Origin: Mortierella sp. BCC40632
Taxonomy: Eukaryota > Mortierellomycota > Mortierellomycetes > Mortierellales > Mortierellaceae
Assembly: GCA_011634665.1 (NCBI GenBank)
Contig: WAEK01000014.1
Span: forward strand, 602,501 to 666,500
Length of the DNA: 64,000 bases
Reading direction: 5' to 3'
Part shown: piece after piece, positions 23,795 through 35,568 of the stretch
Layout of the letters: each line of letters opens with the position of its first letter
How positions within the stretch are numbered: the stretch's first letter is position 1
Position numbers and translations under genes: made by a program
The notes under the pieces: generated by a model
What the model was told of the DNA's origin: nothing
The model's input: only the letters and a program-made list of their open reading frames with translations
The model's database searches: none

Positions 23795-24660
23795 TTGAGA
23801 AACAATATTGAGAACCAGGTTATTTTCTTTTGCTACTTGTGCCAGATGAGGACCAATGCAACGAGAGAGCGACACATAAACACATTTACAGAGAGATTAG
23901 ACAGGCATCGCGGCTGGGCCGTCAGGATCCAGATAAAGAGATGTTTGCAGTCCGAAGCTCAAGTCTTCAGCAGTCTTTGATGCATATTGAGGTGTCATTC
24001 AGGGCTTTCCTTCACGAGTGGCGAGATGTCGAACAGATGACCCACAGGTGACAGAGTATTGACGATTCTGCTGGTTAGTGTTCTAAGCGCTATATTAAAT
24101 CATGCTTCGGATTGGGAGTCCATAGGATTGCTCAGGTGGGAACAACGGCCAGGAAGGAAGTAAAGAATGAAAGGAGAGGGGGATCTGAAAGAGAAGGGTC
24201 TTACATCAAAAGCGTTATGCTACAATCAAGTTGCCAGGAGCTCTTCGGCAGCATGGAACGAGTGGATATCAGCATAAAGCCAAATCACAGGAAAGGAGGA
24301 AAGTTGGACGCATCCTACAATCAAAGTCAACAGGGGACAAAACGATCTGGCTACGCATCTCTCCAAAGTGTTTCCTGAGGAGATATCTGAGCTTACGGTC
24401 CACATCATCATCCAGCGCCCTCCACTTCAAGGTAATACAATAGCGAGACTTTGATGTCAAGAGCTTGAGCTTAGACTTACTTTTGGCCACAGGCCTTCCT
24501 TCGGACACGACAACTCGGGGGCGGGTGCATTTCCAAGCAAGCGAGCTTTTTTTTTTTTTTTTTTTTTTTGAAGCTTTTGAGGCCGTCTCAGTTGCCTTCT
24601 CTTTTCAAGATCAGAACCAGAAACAGCAAATGGAAAAGAAGCCGAGCGTAAATGGGTGAA
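23795..24660. other. Gene-poor block with short protein-like frames
   Basis: Two short frames look weakly coding. The first is on the + strand at 23830-24051 (KHIYREIRQASRLGRQD ... SFRAFLHEWRDVEQM). The second is on the minus strand at 24269-24508 (SRYCITLKWRALDDDV ... RKLRYLLRKHFGE). Neither has a credible start and splice structure. A T-run lies at 24547-24569. I read this as eroded coding DNA. Confidence 0.3.
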
Positions 24661-24677
24661 TAACATGAGTTCCAAAG

Positions 24678-25099
24678 ATGGTTGCAGCAGTCATGGACAA
24701 TCCGTTTACTAACCTTAGTCAGCCAAAAGGCGGCAGTGAGTTACTTAACCGTATCCGAATTGAAGGTAAGTTCATCATTGATAATAATTCTATTGACAAG
24801 ATCATCGAGGCCTTTGCGCGAACGCGTCGGTGGGTCAACACCGGCACAGGAGATATAAGATTAATTGTCGCCAGGGCATTGTCGTGCCAGTTACAGCATT
24901 GATGGTACAAAGTTTTCCTGACAACACAACCTCTAGAATTCCTGTGTTTACTCTCAGCATTAAAATAGTACAAGGAGGAGCCGAAAACTATTCTCAGAGT
25001 TGCACCAGAGAAAAGACAAAGGTGTTTAGGTATAAAGGTTCAAAAACTCCAATTGGTTTCTTCATGTCAACCAATAATTTGAGACTAGAGAATTCTTGA
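24678..25099 (+). pseudogene. Probable broken gene in two frames, family unknown
   Basis: The first frame (24678-24902) reads MVAAVMDNPFTNLSQ ... FIIDNNSIDKIIEAFART ... GTGDIRLIV. The sense then continues in a second frame (from about 24868 to 25099) as GIVVPVTALMVQSFPD ... VFTLSIKIVQGG ... GSKTPIGFFMSTNNLRL. Both parts look like one globular protein interrupted by a frame change around 24860-24875. No splice sites explain the shift. I do not recognise the family. A minus-strand frame (24994-25314) overlaps and is an alternative reading. Confidence 0.3.
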
Positions 25100-25674
25100 T
25101 CCAAGAAACCACTCGGCCCAACAACATACTCCAGGAAGATCTTCCGTCCCCTCGCCATTTCAGAATTATTTCTTTCTAGAGAACTATCATGCTGACTCGA
25201 GAATAGCCCGTAGTAATAGGCGAAGAACAGACGATACCGTAGATGGTGGTGGTAGCGATGGCGAGTACGATATATAGGAAGAGACTGGACCCAATCAGGA
25301 GCCTGAACGACCACGCTTCAGTGGATTCCTCGGCGCAGAAGGTATCACCAAATGAACAGGTGACAGTCCAAAGGGTGCGCTAAGGAGCCAATCTAAGACG
25401 TGAAGAAGAGTACGGCTTGCGAACCATGGTTAACAATGAGCATAGAGACGGCAAAAAGAAAAAGAAAAAAAAAGCAAACAAACAAACAAATAAAGCTGCC
25501 TTAGGACGGCGTTTGTCACTCAATTGGCTCGTGATAGGAGCGGCGAGCACAACTCGTTTTCCGCCGAGCTGAGCTGCACTACTGTGCTTGTATAAATTGA
25601 CTCGGCATGGAGTAGCTAGTTTTAGCTTTGTGGGTTTAGAGGAGAAAAAAAATGCATTGTGAGGAACTAATAAA
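25100..25674. other. Gene-poor block, no gene supported
   Basis: Mixed sequence with an A-rich patch at 25455-25475 and no open frame that looks like a gene. A minus-strand frame at 25380-25775 ends in low-complexity sequence. Confidence 0.4.
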
Positions 25675-26382
25675 CTAAAAAAAAAAGTGCTCTCGCGCTT
25701 TTGTTGAACTGAACCCAGGTTGACTGGGATTTTTTTTCTTGCTGGGATGGAAAGATGCAAAGCAAAAACTGTCAATCAAAGTGTGGGTCGAGGTGATAGC
25801 CCAAGTTTTTGTCCAAGCGTTAATAGAGATGCTCGTCCGAGTGTTCGTCTGAATGGTCGTCCAGGTGCTCGTCTGAATGTTTGAATGGGTATTCGCCCCG
25901 GTGTTAGTAGAAGAGTTAGAAGTGTTAGTAAAGGTGTTAGTACAGGTGTTAGTACAGGTGTTAGTACAGGTGTTAGTACAGGTGTTAGCAGAGGTGTTAG
26001 CACAGGTGTCAGCAGAGGTAATAGAGGTGTCAGTACAGGTGTTAGTACAGGTGTTAGCAGAGGTGTTAGCAGAAGTATTAGAGGTGTTAACAGAGGTATT
26101 AGAGGTGTTAGTAGAGATGTTAGTAGAGATGTTAGTCAGAGCATTAGTCGAGGTGTCCACGCGTATTGATTGCTTTTGTAAAACTCTTTGGCACCGTTTC
26201 TTCTGGTATTCCCCTTCTTTCCACATCTTGTCAATCTCACTTATGGTTTCTTGAGTTGTCAGCTTTAGCGAAATGCGAGTTTATTCCCAGGTGCCATATT
26301 TGTTGATCTTTGTCCCCCATGTCGATCTTGGAAAGTTGCCTTCGGCCAGTTTAATCCAGCAAATTCCATTAGATGATGACCA
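25675..26382 (-). pseudogene. Degenerate coding relic with Thr/Asn repeat region
   Basis: Read on the minus strand, 26382-25675 gives a protein-like frame: ICWIKLAEGNFPRSTWG, then TKINKYGTWE, an in-frame TAA at 26283-26281, then TRISLKLTTQETISEIDK and MWKEGEYQKKRCQRVLQ. It runs on into a long repeat of NTS/NTC/TNT units encoded by the 12-bp minisatellite and ends with a stop at 25675. A further in-frame TGA lies just upstream of the first segment. The text on both sides of the TAA reads as one domain, which suggests a decayed gene. From the ATG at 26226 alone the frame is still open for 183 codons. Family unknown. Confidence 0.4.
25895..26160. repeat. 12-bp minisatellite (GGTGTTAGTACA-like)
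   Basis: Around 20 copies of a 12-base unit, GGTGTTAGTACA and variants (GGTGTTAGCAGA, GATGTTAGTAGA), arranged head to tail. The period is a multiple of three, so all reading frames stay open across it. On the minus strand it encodes alternating Asn/Thr with Cys or Ser. Confidence 0.92.
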
Positions 26383-26792
26383 TCATAACAAATGGCTAGG
26401 TCCTATTTTGTTTGCCCCCGTAAAGAAGCCAAGCAACCGTGTTAGTTCCAGGAGATCTCATTTTTACGATCCCAATAATGATCTCTATTAAGAATCGATA
26501 AACTGTCGATAGTTGCAAGATGTTGATCCGTAGAAGGATACAAGCAAATCTTTGGCACTGAGCTTGGACCGGACGAGAGCTCCTCATTGTTCTTGGAGAG
26601 TTGTCGCAGTCGAGACTCTTCCGAGGTCTCTTCAGGGTCACCAATGGGTTAGAGGAGCAATTGGCTGTGCTGCTGTGTTGATGTTGTCTGTCTCCTTGAC
26701 AGGCTGTATCAGGTGCCTGAAACGCCTTAGCGTTCTGGTGACCTCTAACAAAAAGCAAACCATGTACGAATTAGAAGCGTATTCTTCTTTTT

Positions 26793-26827
<35 letters not shown>

Positions 26828-28084
26828 CGCTCTTCATTTGTCCAGCAGTAGACCTCACATCCTCTCCTTTCGATACCTCTCACTCATTTAGCCGCAACCA
26901 TAGATCATAAAAAAAAGGGGGTGGAGGCTAGGGATTTGTGTGAGTGGGAATCCTTTCCTCTCCCCCTTGACAGTATTGTTCCGTTCCGATCAGGTACCAG
27001 CGCCCATCTCGCCACCAATTCGTCCATTTTGCATTAACCTTGTTTTGGGGGGAGGGGAGAGGGAGAGGGAGAGAGGGGGATTCTTTGTTCCCGCGCTCTC
27101 TCCATTTCTCTTTACGGAGACATTTCTCATTCACTCGCACTTGCCTCTCTCTCTCTCTCTCTCTCTGTCTCTCGATCCCTTTTTTTTCGTTTCCGCCATA
27201 ATATTTGTCCTATTTGTTTGCTTGAGTAATAATGTCCTGCGTGTCTTTTTACCCGCGGAGAAAATAAAAAACAAAAAGATATGGCTCTGCTCTCTCTCTC
27301 TCTCTCTCTCGAATGACTTTGGATTCACTATTGGACCTCGGATACTTTTCTTCTTTTTCTAAAAGACTGGTGTGCATAGGTCTCTCTTTCTTTATTTCTA
27401 AAGAGAGAAAGAGAGGGTATGCATAGGAACGTACTATCGCGGATAGTCAAAACAATAAATGAAAATGAGGCGGAATACCTGGCATGGAAAAAAAAAAAAA
27501 AAAGGTACGAGTTTTTTTATTTCACACTTGCATTGTTTTTTTTTTTTTTTTAATTTGTTTTGGGTCTGAATGGTTTTTACTTTGTTTTCCCTTTGTGTTT
27601 TATAAATCTTTTTTGTATGCATTATGAACAATTTTCTCCTCTCACTCTCACTCACTTATACCAAGATTAACCAAGATTTCTTTTCTTTTTTTTTTTTTTT
27701 TTTTTTTTGCTCTTCTCCCTCTTCCCCAAAGAAAAGAAAAAAAAAAAAAAAAAAAAAAGTACAGAGGGGGGTGGGGGGTGGGAATAGACGAGAGTGGGAG
27801 AACAAAGAAGGAGAGAATGAAAGGGAGAGAGAAGGGAAGAGGAAATAAGGAATAGTGTGCAGAGAATAAAAAATAAAAAGAAAAAAAGAAAAAAAGAAAA
27901 AACGAATGTTACAGATAAAAAACAAAAACAACTACAGCAACCAACTGTGGAGGCAAAAAAAAAAAAAAAAAAAGTAAAAGTAAATAAAAAGGCATTTGCT
28001 TCCCCATCTACCTCCTTGGACCCCCTCCCCTCCTTGGTTCGTCCTATCCTATCCTATCCTATCCTGGTTTTATCCACCCTTCCT
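26383..28084. other. Intergenic, 3' flank of RhoGAP gene
   Basis: No gene supported. Contains (CT)n at 26797-26823, a G/GA-rich patch at 27047-27077, CT tracts at 27146-27171 and 27291-27310, T- and A-runs at 27686-27708 and 27737-27758, and a TCCTA pentanucleotide repeat at about 28037-28064 just beyond the stop codon of the RhoGAP gene. Confidence 0.6.
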
Positions 28085-30348
28085 TTAGGTCGAAATCATC
28101 AGACCTTCCAGAGGCCGCAATTCCGACGCGCTTTCTTCCTCCTTGCTGTTTGGCTCCTCTACTCCCTCTGTAGGAAAGAGCGAGCTGCTGTCAATCGTGA
28201 TATTAATGGTAGGGGGCGTGTGCAGAGTAGGCTTGAGTGGTTCAGTGTCCGACAGAGACACAGCTGTCGCCGTGGGTGCTGACGAAGGAGGCGTCACTAC
28301 CTGGCCAGTCGTGGGCACGACAGCTGCCGTGGCTGCCAACGTGGCCGAAGACGAGGCCGTCGACAAGGCGGGGATTGAAGACTCTTGTGGATGAGAGGGT
28401 ATAGCGGGCACAGGTTTAGACTCGGTATCAACCGAATCTGTCAGGGGAGAAAAGGGTACCATCGAGGGCGACGAAGAAGGAGAAGCAAATGGCATGGAAG
28501 GAGATGTAAAGGAGGCCTCAAAGGCATTTTCTTTGGCAGCCGTTCCTGGAGAAGACACTGCAGAGATGGCCGTGTTGTCTGTGCAGGGGACCGAGGATGA
28601 GTGGGATGAGGTCGATGCAGCATCGTCATCATGCCGCCTCGTCGCCTTGTCTTCTTGCTGCAGCATGGCTGCCATTAGCTTCGCTTCGTCATCAGCTGCA
28701 TTCTCATATGTGGGCGAAAGGGGTGGGTCTGGGACAGTCTTTGACAATGGTTCGGGACCCGACTCAGCCGAGACAGATGACCTTGCCAGGGTCATAGAAG
28801 CGCGCGCAGCGTTGGCCAGAGCTGTGTTGACGACGATTTCCTGAGCTGGGGTGAGAGGTGGCTGGGCAGATGAGTAAAGTGGGCTGTTCATAGTCTGGAG
28901 AGGGTGAACTCTGTCAGGATCTGGTACTGCTGCCGCCGAGGACTCTTCGGGCCAGTCTTGAAGTCCATTGTAATTGAGGTCCTGAGAGTAACCACCCCAG
29001 ACAATCTCTAGACCATGCTCGCGGCTCTCGAGCGTCTCTTGATTATCGTAGTAGCCTCCGAGGAGGGCTTTGAAGAGGACGCTTCCGATGGAGAGAGTTG
29101 GCGCAAAGACGACGCCGAGATTGGAGACGTTCATCTTTGTCTTTTCAGAGTGGGCTGCGATCCGTGAGAGATGGTGACAGAGGAAGGAGAGGACATCGTA
29201 GTTGGCGCGGGGCAGGCGGACGAGGATTCCTCGGAGTGAGTGGCAGATACGTCTGTCTGTAGTGGGTCCCTGAGAGAGCAATTGCTGAAACTCTTCGAGG
29301 AAGGTCGGTGGTAGCAATGGCGTGGGCACTATTAGGACATTAGTGTTATAATTGGATCAGCCATTGGACGAGAGAGAGAGAGAGAGAGATGGTTGGTGAG
29401 TGGTCTAGCGCGGGCTGTTATTTTTTTTTTCCGTTCTTTCTAGTGTCACACAAAATTGCTGGGGGACAAGTTCGTCTTTTGTGCAATCTATGGAAGGGCC
29501 CGCGGGACTTACGTTCGCGTAGGTACAGCTTAAGCAATGTAGCAATGTCGTTGGGGTCGGGGTCCAGCTTCATCAGATCTAGGTCTTTGCCCGTATCAAA
29601 GTCCTTCTTGAGCTTCTGCACGTTGGCATGTGCACCAGAGATGCTATTTAAAATGGCAAGATGGAGAGAGCGAGCGAACGAGAGAGAATCAAAGAAAGAA
29701 AGAAAGAAAAAAGACAGAGCGAGATGAGAGTCTAGCGGATAGAGAGACAGACGCAAAGATACAGCAGGGCAGGGACACAACAAAAAGAGGAGAGAGGGGC
29801 GGACAGAATTCATTGGATAACTAACCGGTACAGGCCAACCTCCTGAACGCCCTTTGCCTCGAGGAATTGTGCAGAGCGGTAGAGGATAGCAGGGACCATG
29901 GGCGTGCCTTGGATATGGGACATGCGGATGGCATCGTCGAGCTTTGCGCCAAAGAGGGGGACCATTGTGTTGTTCCCGAGCAGTGGCTCCGAGTCTAGAG
30001 AAGGAAGCAAAGAGGCGCCAGTTTTTGACAGGAGAGGGAATGAAGAAAGAGCCGAGTTGGGGCGCATGCATTGAAATGTATATCCAAGTAAAAAAAGAAA
30101 AAGAATATATATAAAAAAAAAGGCACAAAGGAAGAAAGAAGAGGAGGAGGACAATGGACAAATACACAAACGCACACACACAACAACAACACACACAAAC
30201 ACACACATGAATGCGGATGATTAAAAGGAAGAGCCATTATTATAAGAAGAGGCGGAGGAGGAGGAGGGGGAGGAAGTGGATGACGGTCAAACAGTCAAAC
30301 AGAGTTTTGGGATTGGATTGGATTGGATTGGATTGGATTGAAAGAGAA

Positions 30349-30416
<68 letters not shown>

Positions 30417-31272
30417 AAGGAGGAGAGAGGTACACAAGACAGACAAAAAAGAGATAATTGCATTAGTGAGCTTGATCGATGATGGATGGTCCACACTCAC
30501 ACATTTCGACACACAGACACACCTTTTTTTTTTTTTTTTTTCATCCCACCGTGATAAGGACACACACTCTCTTTTCTTTTTGTACTCATCAATATACAAG
30601 ATTATTTTTTTCTTCTCCTCCAAAGACCCAAAAAAGAACCACGCCCACAGACACACAGAAACATATAAACAATAGAAACATATATAAAGTAATAATAATA
30701 ATAAAAAAAACACACATACTCTTTCGGGACCGACTCCAGGTCTTTTTCGAGAATATATCCGCTCCGCGCGATCGCCACGAAGTCAAGGAGTTGGCAGACG
30801 ACGAGGAAGAAAGAATCTTTTCCGATGATTTTGCCAAACCAATATCAAAGCTCTTCTTGGAGCTACCCGATGCCAACGACTGCGAGTGGTTGTGGAACGA
30901 GTTTTGCAACTTTTTGAATGGGTTCGAAAAGGGTGAAGAGCGTTGAGGATGGATCTGCGACCGCGTTTCAAAGTCCTGAGGCGAGGTCGAAGAGCTCGGT
31001 GCAGAGCTAGAGAGAATATGGAGCGAGGTCGTTGAACGGCTGGCAAGGCTCATGAGGTGCGCTGCAATGGAACCGCGTCGGGGCGACGGTTGCGAAGGAG
31101 CCAAATTCGAATGGTTGTGCGAAGAGACGATGATGGCATGCGGCTTTGGCTTGGAAGCAGACGTAGGAGGCGACGGCGGGAGTGCAACCACCAGCGAGGG
31201 CTCCGAGGCGGACGAGACACCAGGCGGAAGTGGAGGCAAGGGTGGTGAGGGTGGGGCGGAATGCTCGGTCAT
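28085..31272 (-). CDS. RhoGAP domain protein
   Basis: Stimulates GTP hydrolysis by Rho-family GTPases, switching them off. Four exons (31272-30720, 29994-29826, 29643-29513, 29328-28085) give 698 residues with every junction in phase. The N-terminal exon is Ser/Pro-rich (starts MTEHSAPPSPPLPP). The RhoGAP domain begins VPLFGAKLDDAIR and includes VPAILYRSAQFLEAKGV, the arginine finger in GLYRISGAHANV (split across an intron), LKLYLRELPTPLLPP and NLGVVFAPTL, all standard for the family. The Ser/Thr/Ala-rich C-terminus (about 300 residues) has no recognised domain. Without PH, SH3 or BAR domains visible, the specific Rho target cannot be assigned. The region upstream is purine-rich on the + strand. 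Confidence 0.93.
30309..30413. repeat. (GGATT)n followed by (GA)n
   Basis: Six GGATT units (30309-30340) and then a long GA tract (30354-30413). Both lie inside the first intron of the RhoGAP gene (30719-29995). Confidence 0.93.
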
Positions 31273-31622
31273 GGTGACGGAGCAGGGCAGTGCGAGGATG
31301 GCGTAAGAGAAAGAGAGAGAGAAGGGAGAAAGAAAGAGAGAGAGAGAGAGGTATGTATGGATGTGTGCTTTTAAGAATGTGTGGGGAAGAAGAAGAGTGC
31401 GGAGAAGGCGTTGAGCCGGGGATGAGGCGTTCCCAGTGGCGAGGAGAATAAAGAAGAGGTCAGGGCCAGGGCAAGAGGATGGACTGAGCAGTAATAGGGT
31501 ATATCCGAGTCAGAGATGATGGAAGGGCAACAACGGGGATGGAGTTGATGAGTGAAGAAATGGATGGAGATGAGGAGAAATAAGAAAGAGAAGGGTCGTT
31601 GCAGTTGGGTGGAGCGAGATGA

Positions 31623-31655
<33 letters not shown>

Positions 31656-32780
31656 CGGAAAGAAAGATGAAACGGATAATGTGGTGCTAGACGAGGGGAT
31701 GATGACGGGGCGGGCTGATGGATGAGGAAGAGAGAGAGAGGGAGAGAGACAGAGAGAGAGAGAAAGAGATGACGAAGTGAGGATGGACAATGTGTGGATG
31801 AGGAAGAGAGAAGAGAGAGAAGAGAGAGAAAGAAAGAAAGAAAGAGAGAGAGAAGAGGAGAGAAGAGAAGAGAACAGAGAGACCAGACGACAGTCAGCGG
31901 CTGTTTTGGAGAGCAGCGCTCTCGTCCTCTCTCTCTCTCCTCTCTCTCTCTCTGTTAACTCTCTCTCTCTCTCTCTCTCACTTTCTCTGTCACTGTCGTC
32001 TCTCAGCGCCGCAGAACCGACTCGCCCCGCCCCGCCCCGCCCCAACGGCCAACGGCTGGTACCGTCCGTTATACGACAATGCTCTTTCTCCCTGGCTTGC
32101 TTCTCGGATGAAGCAGTGTACACGATTGCAAGTAGCAGTGGGGAGTGTTGATGACAAGCGATGGAATAACGCATTCCACCCAGAGTCTCATGGTTCATGT
32201 CTCATTTGGGTTGTATGAAAAAAAGACCCTTTGTCCACTGTCTATGGCATCTAGGAGATGCGTTCCTGTGCTTGTCTCCCTCTCTCTCTCTCTCTCTCTC
32301 TCTCGCTCCCTCTCCCCTCCTCTCACTCTCTCATGCCGGTTCGTCTGATAAAAATACTATGGTCAGCACCAAAAAAGTGAGAGAGCGTTCGCCCAATGAG
32401 CAAGTCAGTGAGCCACAACCATTTCTGGGCATAAGAGGAGGCTGAGAGAGAGAGAGAAAAGTCGTTGTCAACAATCCACATACACCACTCGACAATGCTG
32501 TGTTTGTTCTCTGTGTGTTTGTCGATTCACTACTCTCTTGCTCCCTTTTTTTTCTACGCACCAATACCCTACAAATTCCTTGCACGGTCCCCACAGAGAC
32601 TTCTGGGAGGTGCTTCAGTTGTCTGTTTCCACCTTTGTCGTCAAGCCATTTCTTGCCGCAGGTCCCGCCCCATTACGCTAATCCCCGTTAGCATTTCGGG
32701 GACCTTGGCCTCTCCTCGCCCTCGCTTGCCGTGTTTCAGACCCGAGACAGCGGGAACACGGGCTCTCCACACGCTGGGAC

Positions 32781-32830
<50 letters not shown>

Positions 32831-34280
32831 AACAGACAAACAGACGAACAGACAAACAGACAGAGAGGCTGCGCTGGGAGATTACACTGAGACGCTGGAC
32901 CGGAACGATTGGCTTTGAAGCCAATCTCTCACTCGCACTCACTCACGCCTCTCTCTTTCTCTCTCTCCAATAAAGAAATCCTCGGGAAAAGGAGCTTCCC
33001 CATCCACCTTTGAACCAGGACTCTGGCGTTTGAAGTACCTCTTTCCTGTCTGCAAGGGTCCTACTGTCCAACTGTACCTTTTTTTATTATTTTTTATTTT
33101 TTTTTTGTTTCTTGTTCTCTCCCACACTCTAGCCTGTCTCTCTCTTTCTTTCTCACACGCTCCATGTCCGAACCACCTCTGGCCACTAATGGAAAGCAAC
33201 GAGAAGAGAGGTCGTAAACAAGACCGTCCACTAAAGAGCGAACGTACCACTCGCTTCACCCCGTTTTCCTAGACGAGCCTTTTTTTTTTTTTTTTTTCTT
33301 TTTTTCATCGCCCGACCCCTCTTCTGGCGGAGGATATTTGCCCGAGGAATGTGGAATTAGTTGTGTGGCCTGTCTTCTCCTTCTCTTCCTTCTCTTACTC
33401 TGTCCAGACTACCTCACTTCTTGACCTGCTGGTCAGCCGATTTGACCTTTGACACGTCTCTGTTAGACAGAATCCTCTTCTTCCTACTGTATCCTGGCAT
33501 AGCAAGAGACCTTTTGCAACGTCTAACGCTAGATGACGCGCTCAGTCCCTTTTTGTGTGTGTGTGTGTGTCTGATTGATTGATTGATTGATTGATTGATA
33601 GAGTTACTTACCCTTTGTTTCGTATCCTTGTGTCTGTGTCTGTGTCTGTGTTTGTCCGTTTCCTTCTCGCTCTCTTTCACTCATTCCCCCACATGCAACA
33701 TCCATGGACATGCCAACTCTCCATTTCATCGCTCCTTCCCCATTCTCTTTCTCACTCCTCCCCTTTCTCTCTCTCTCTCTCTCTCTCACACACGCACACA
33801 CACATACACATACACACACTCTCTCACTCTCATTTCCCCACTTTCTCCGACGCGTAAATGTGCATCAATGCCAAGTTGCGATCTAATTCCAGATAAACTC
33901 ATCCATCCAAGAGGAGCAGCTCATCGGATGCACGTCCCGTCCCGTCCCCCCATGAGTGCGTTCTCCTCTTCTGCTAATGACGCCAGTCATAAAAAAAAAA
34001 AAAAAAAAAAAAAGGCTCTGCATGGCACAGTTAATAGGTTCCGCAGGATGGGGATCACTACATTCCTAGGCTCTTGCATTGCGCCTGTGCAGGGACAGTC
34101 AGTGCCTAATGGACCCAATGGGCACCATTTCTCGGGATGCATCTCCGTCCTTTGCACATGGAAGAAAGAGAGAGAGAGAGAGATAGAGATTGATAGATAG
34201 GGGGGATTAAGCAGGGCAAGGCTTGGTCAGAACAGAGTTTTCTATCCATCGCGAACGCGCCTCAAGAGAGAAAAAAAGAG

Positions 34281-34334
<54 letters not shown>

Positions 34335-34760
34335 AAAGAAAGGAACATCTTGTAGGTTTGTCAGGTCAAACAGCCAAGTCGGTCCTGCGGGAAACACATC
34401 ACATCAAACACTCTCTGCCAAAAATACATCGCGCCGCCGCAGACACAGGCCTCCAGACACACACACACACACAAGCCCGCACACGCCCTTTGTGCGTGCC
34501 TGTGCTGCTTTACTTCGCTTTTCGTTTTTCGTTTTTCGTTTTTCGCTTTTTTTTACTCCTCTTTTCTTTCTCTCTCTCCTCTCCTTCTCTCTCTTCTTCT
34601 ACACTCTTGGCTGTGCCCATTACCTGCACTCGCCTCCAGCAGACTCCTCCCTTTCCCTTTTCTAGCTCCCACTAGGATGGCCACTCTCTCTCGTACCTGA
34701 CAATCCTTTCTCTCTCTCTCTCTTTCTTTTTTACACCTCTCACATCCTCTTTCTCTCTTT

Positions 34761-34829
<69 letters not shown>

Positions 34830-35203
34830 TCTCCTTTAACAGACAACACAGTCCACCTGCAACTCTGTTGCAACAGACAGGATCGACCATCTCATTACCG
34901 AACGGTCCATTACGATCAGCAACATTGACTGGCTCCGGATCCAGCCACTGGCATCCCTCGTTTCTCACCCACTCGTTTCCTTCACTCACCTTCTCTTGAC
35001 AAATATAGCGCCACCACCACCACAATCCTCACTGTAAAAATAGCACGCCCGCTCGTCTCCAATACCTTTCCTTTTCCTTTCTTTTTCACTCACTCACTCA
35101 CTCACACACGCACACACGCACACACACACTCTCCCTCTCCCTCTCCCTCTCCCTCTCTCGCCCCGTTCGCCTTTCCTCCTTCCTCCGGCACCTCCGAGCC
35201 ATC
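31273..35203. other. 3.9-kb bidirectional upstream region between RhoGAP and TRP-like genes
   Basis: Divergent starts at 31272 (-) and 35204 (+) share this region. The left part (31300-31870) is GA-rich and the right part (34560-35165) is CT-rich, so each gene has pyrimidine-rich sense DNA upstream. Features seen: three CCCCG units at about 32024-32043; (CT)n at 32279-32303; (GA)n at 32788-32828 followed by GACA-type repeats; GATT repeats at 33573-33599; (GA)n at 34289-34331; TTTTTCG repeats at 34512-34545; (CT)n at 34768-34826; ACAC/CT repeats at 35090-35155. No gene could be supported. Confidence 0.6.
34768..34826. repeat. (CT)n microsatellite upstream of the TRP-like gene
   Basis: About 29 CT units in the sense strand roughly 380 bases ahead of the TRP-like start codon. 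Confidence 0.95.
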
Positions 35204-35536
35204 ATGTCTGGCCTGCCGCCCACCTCAGCATGCGTGCGATCGTGGAAATCTCACCGCCGGCGCATTTCACCATTCATTCATCCAAGCCTGTCACGAAGGA
35301 TCCCACTCTTCCTTTTCCTCCTCCTCTTCTTTGTTCTTAGTACAACTCCTTACGGGAGGACTGAAGCATGGCCCTATGTGGATTGTTCAGGCACCAATCC
35401 TATCCTGGCGCTCGACCGGGTCACAGCCCATTTTGATCGCAGTAACAACTCGATCGGTCTTCAACTAGAGGGCAACTTTACGAATACTTATTGGGCCCAA
35501 GGCTACTCGGAAGCAGCAACCAGCCAATGTATGTCC

Positions 35537-35568
<32 letters not shown>

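Noticed and set aside
25895..26160. CRISPR-like array
   Set aside because: The repeats are directly adjacent 12-mers without unique spacers, so this is a minisatellite.
31371..32198. 275-codon minus-strand frame rich in Ser/Leu
   Set aside because: It is generated by GA/CT repeats, which have few stops in any frame.
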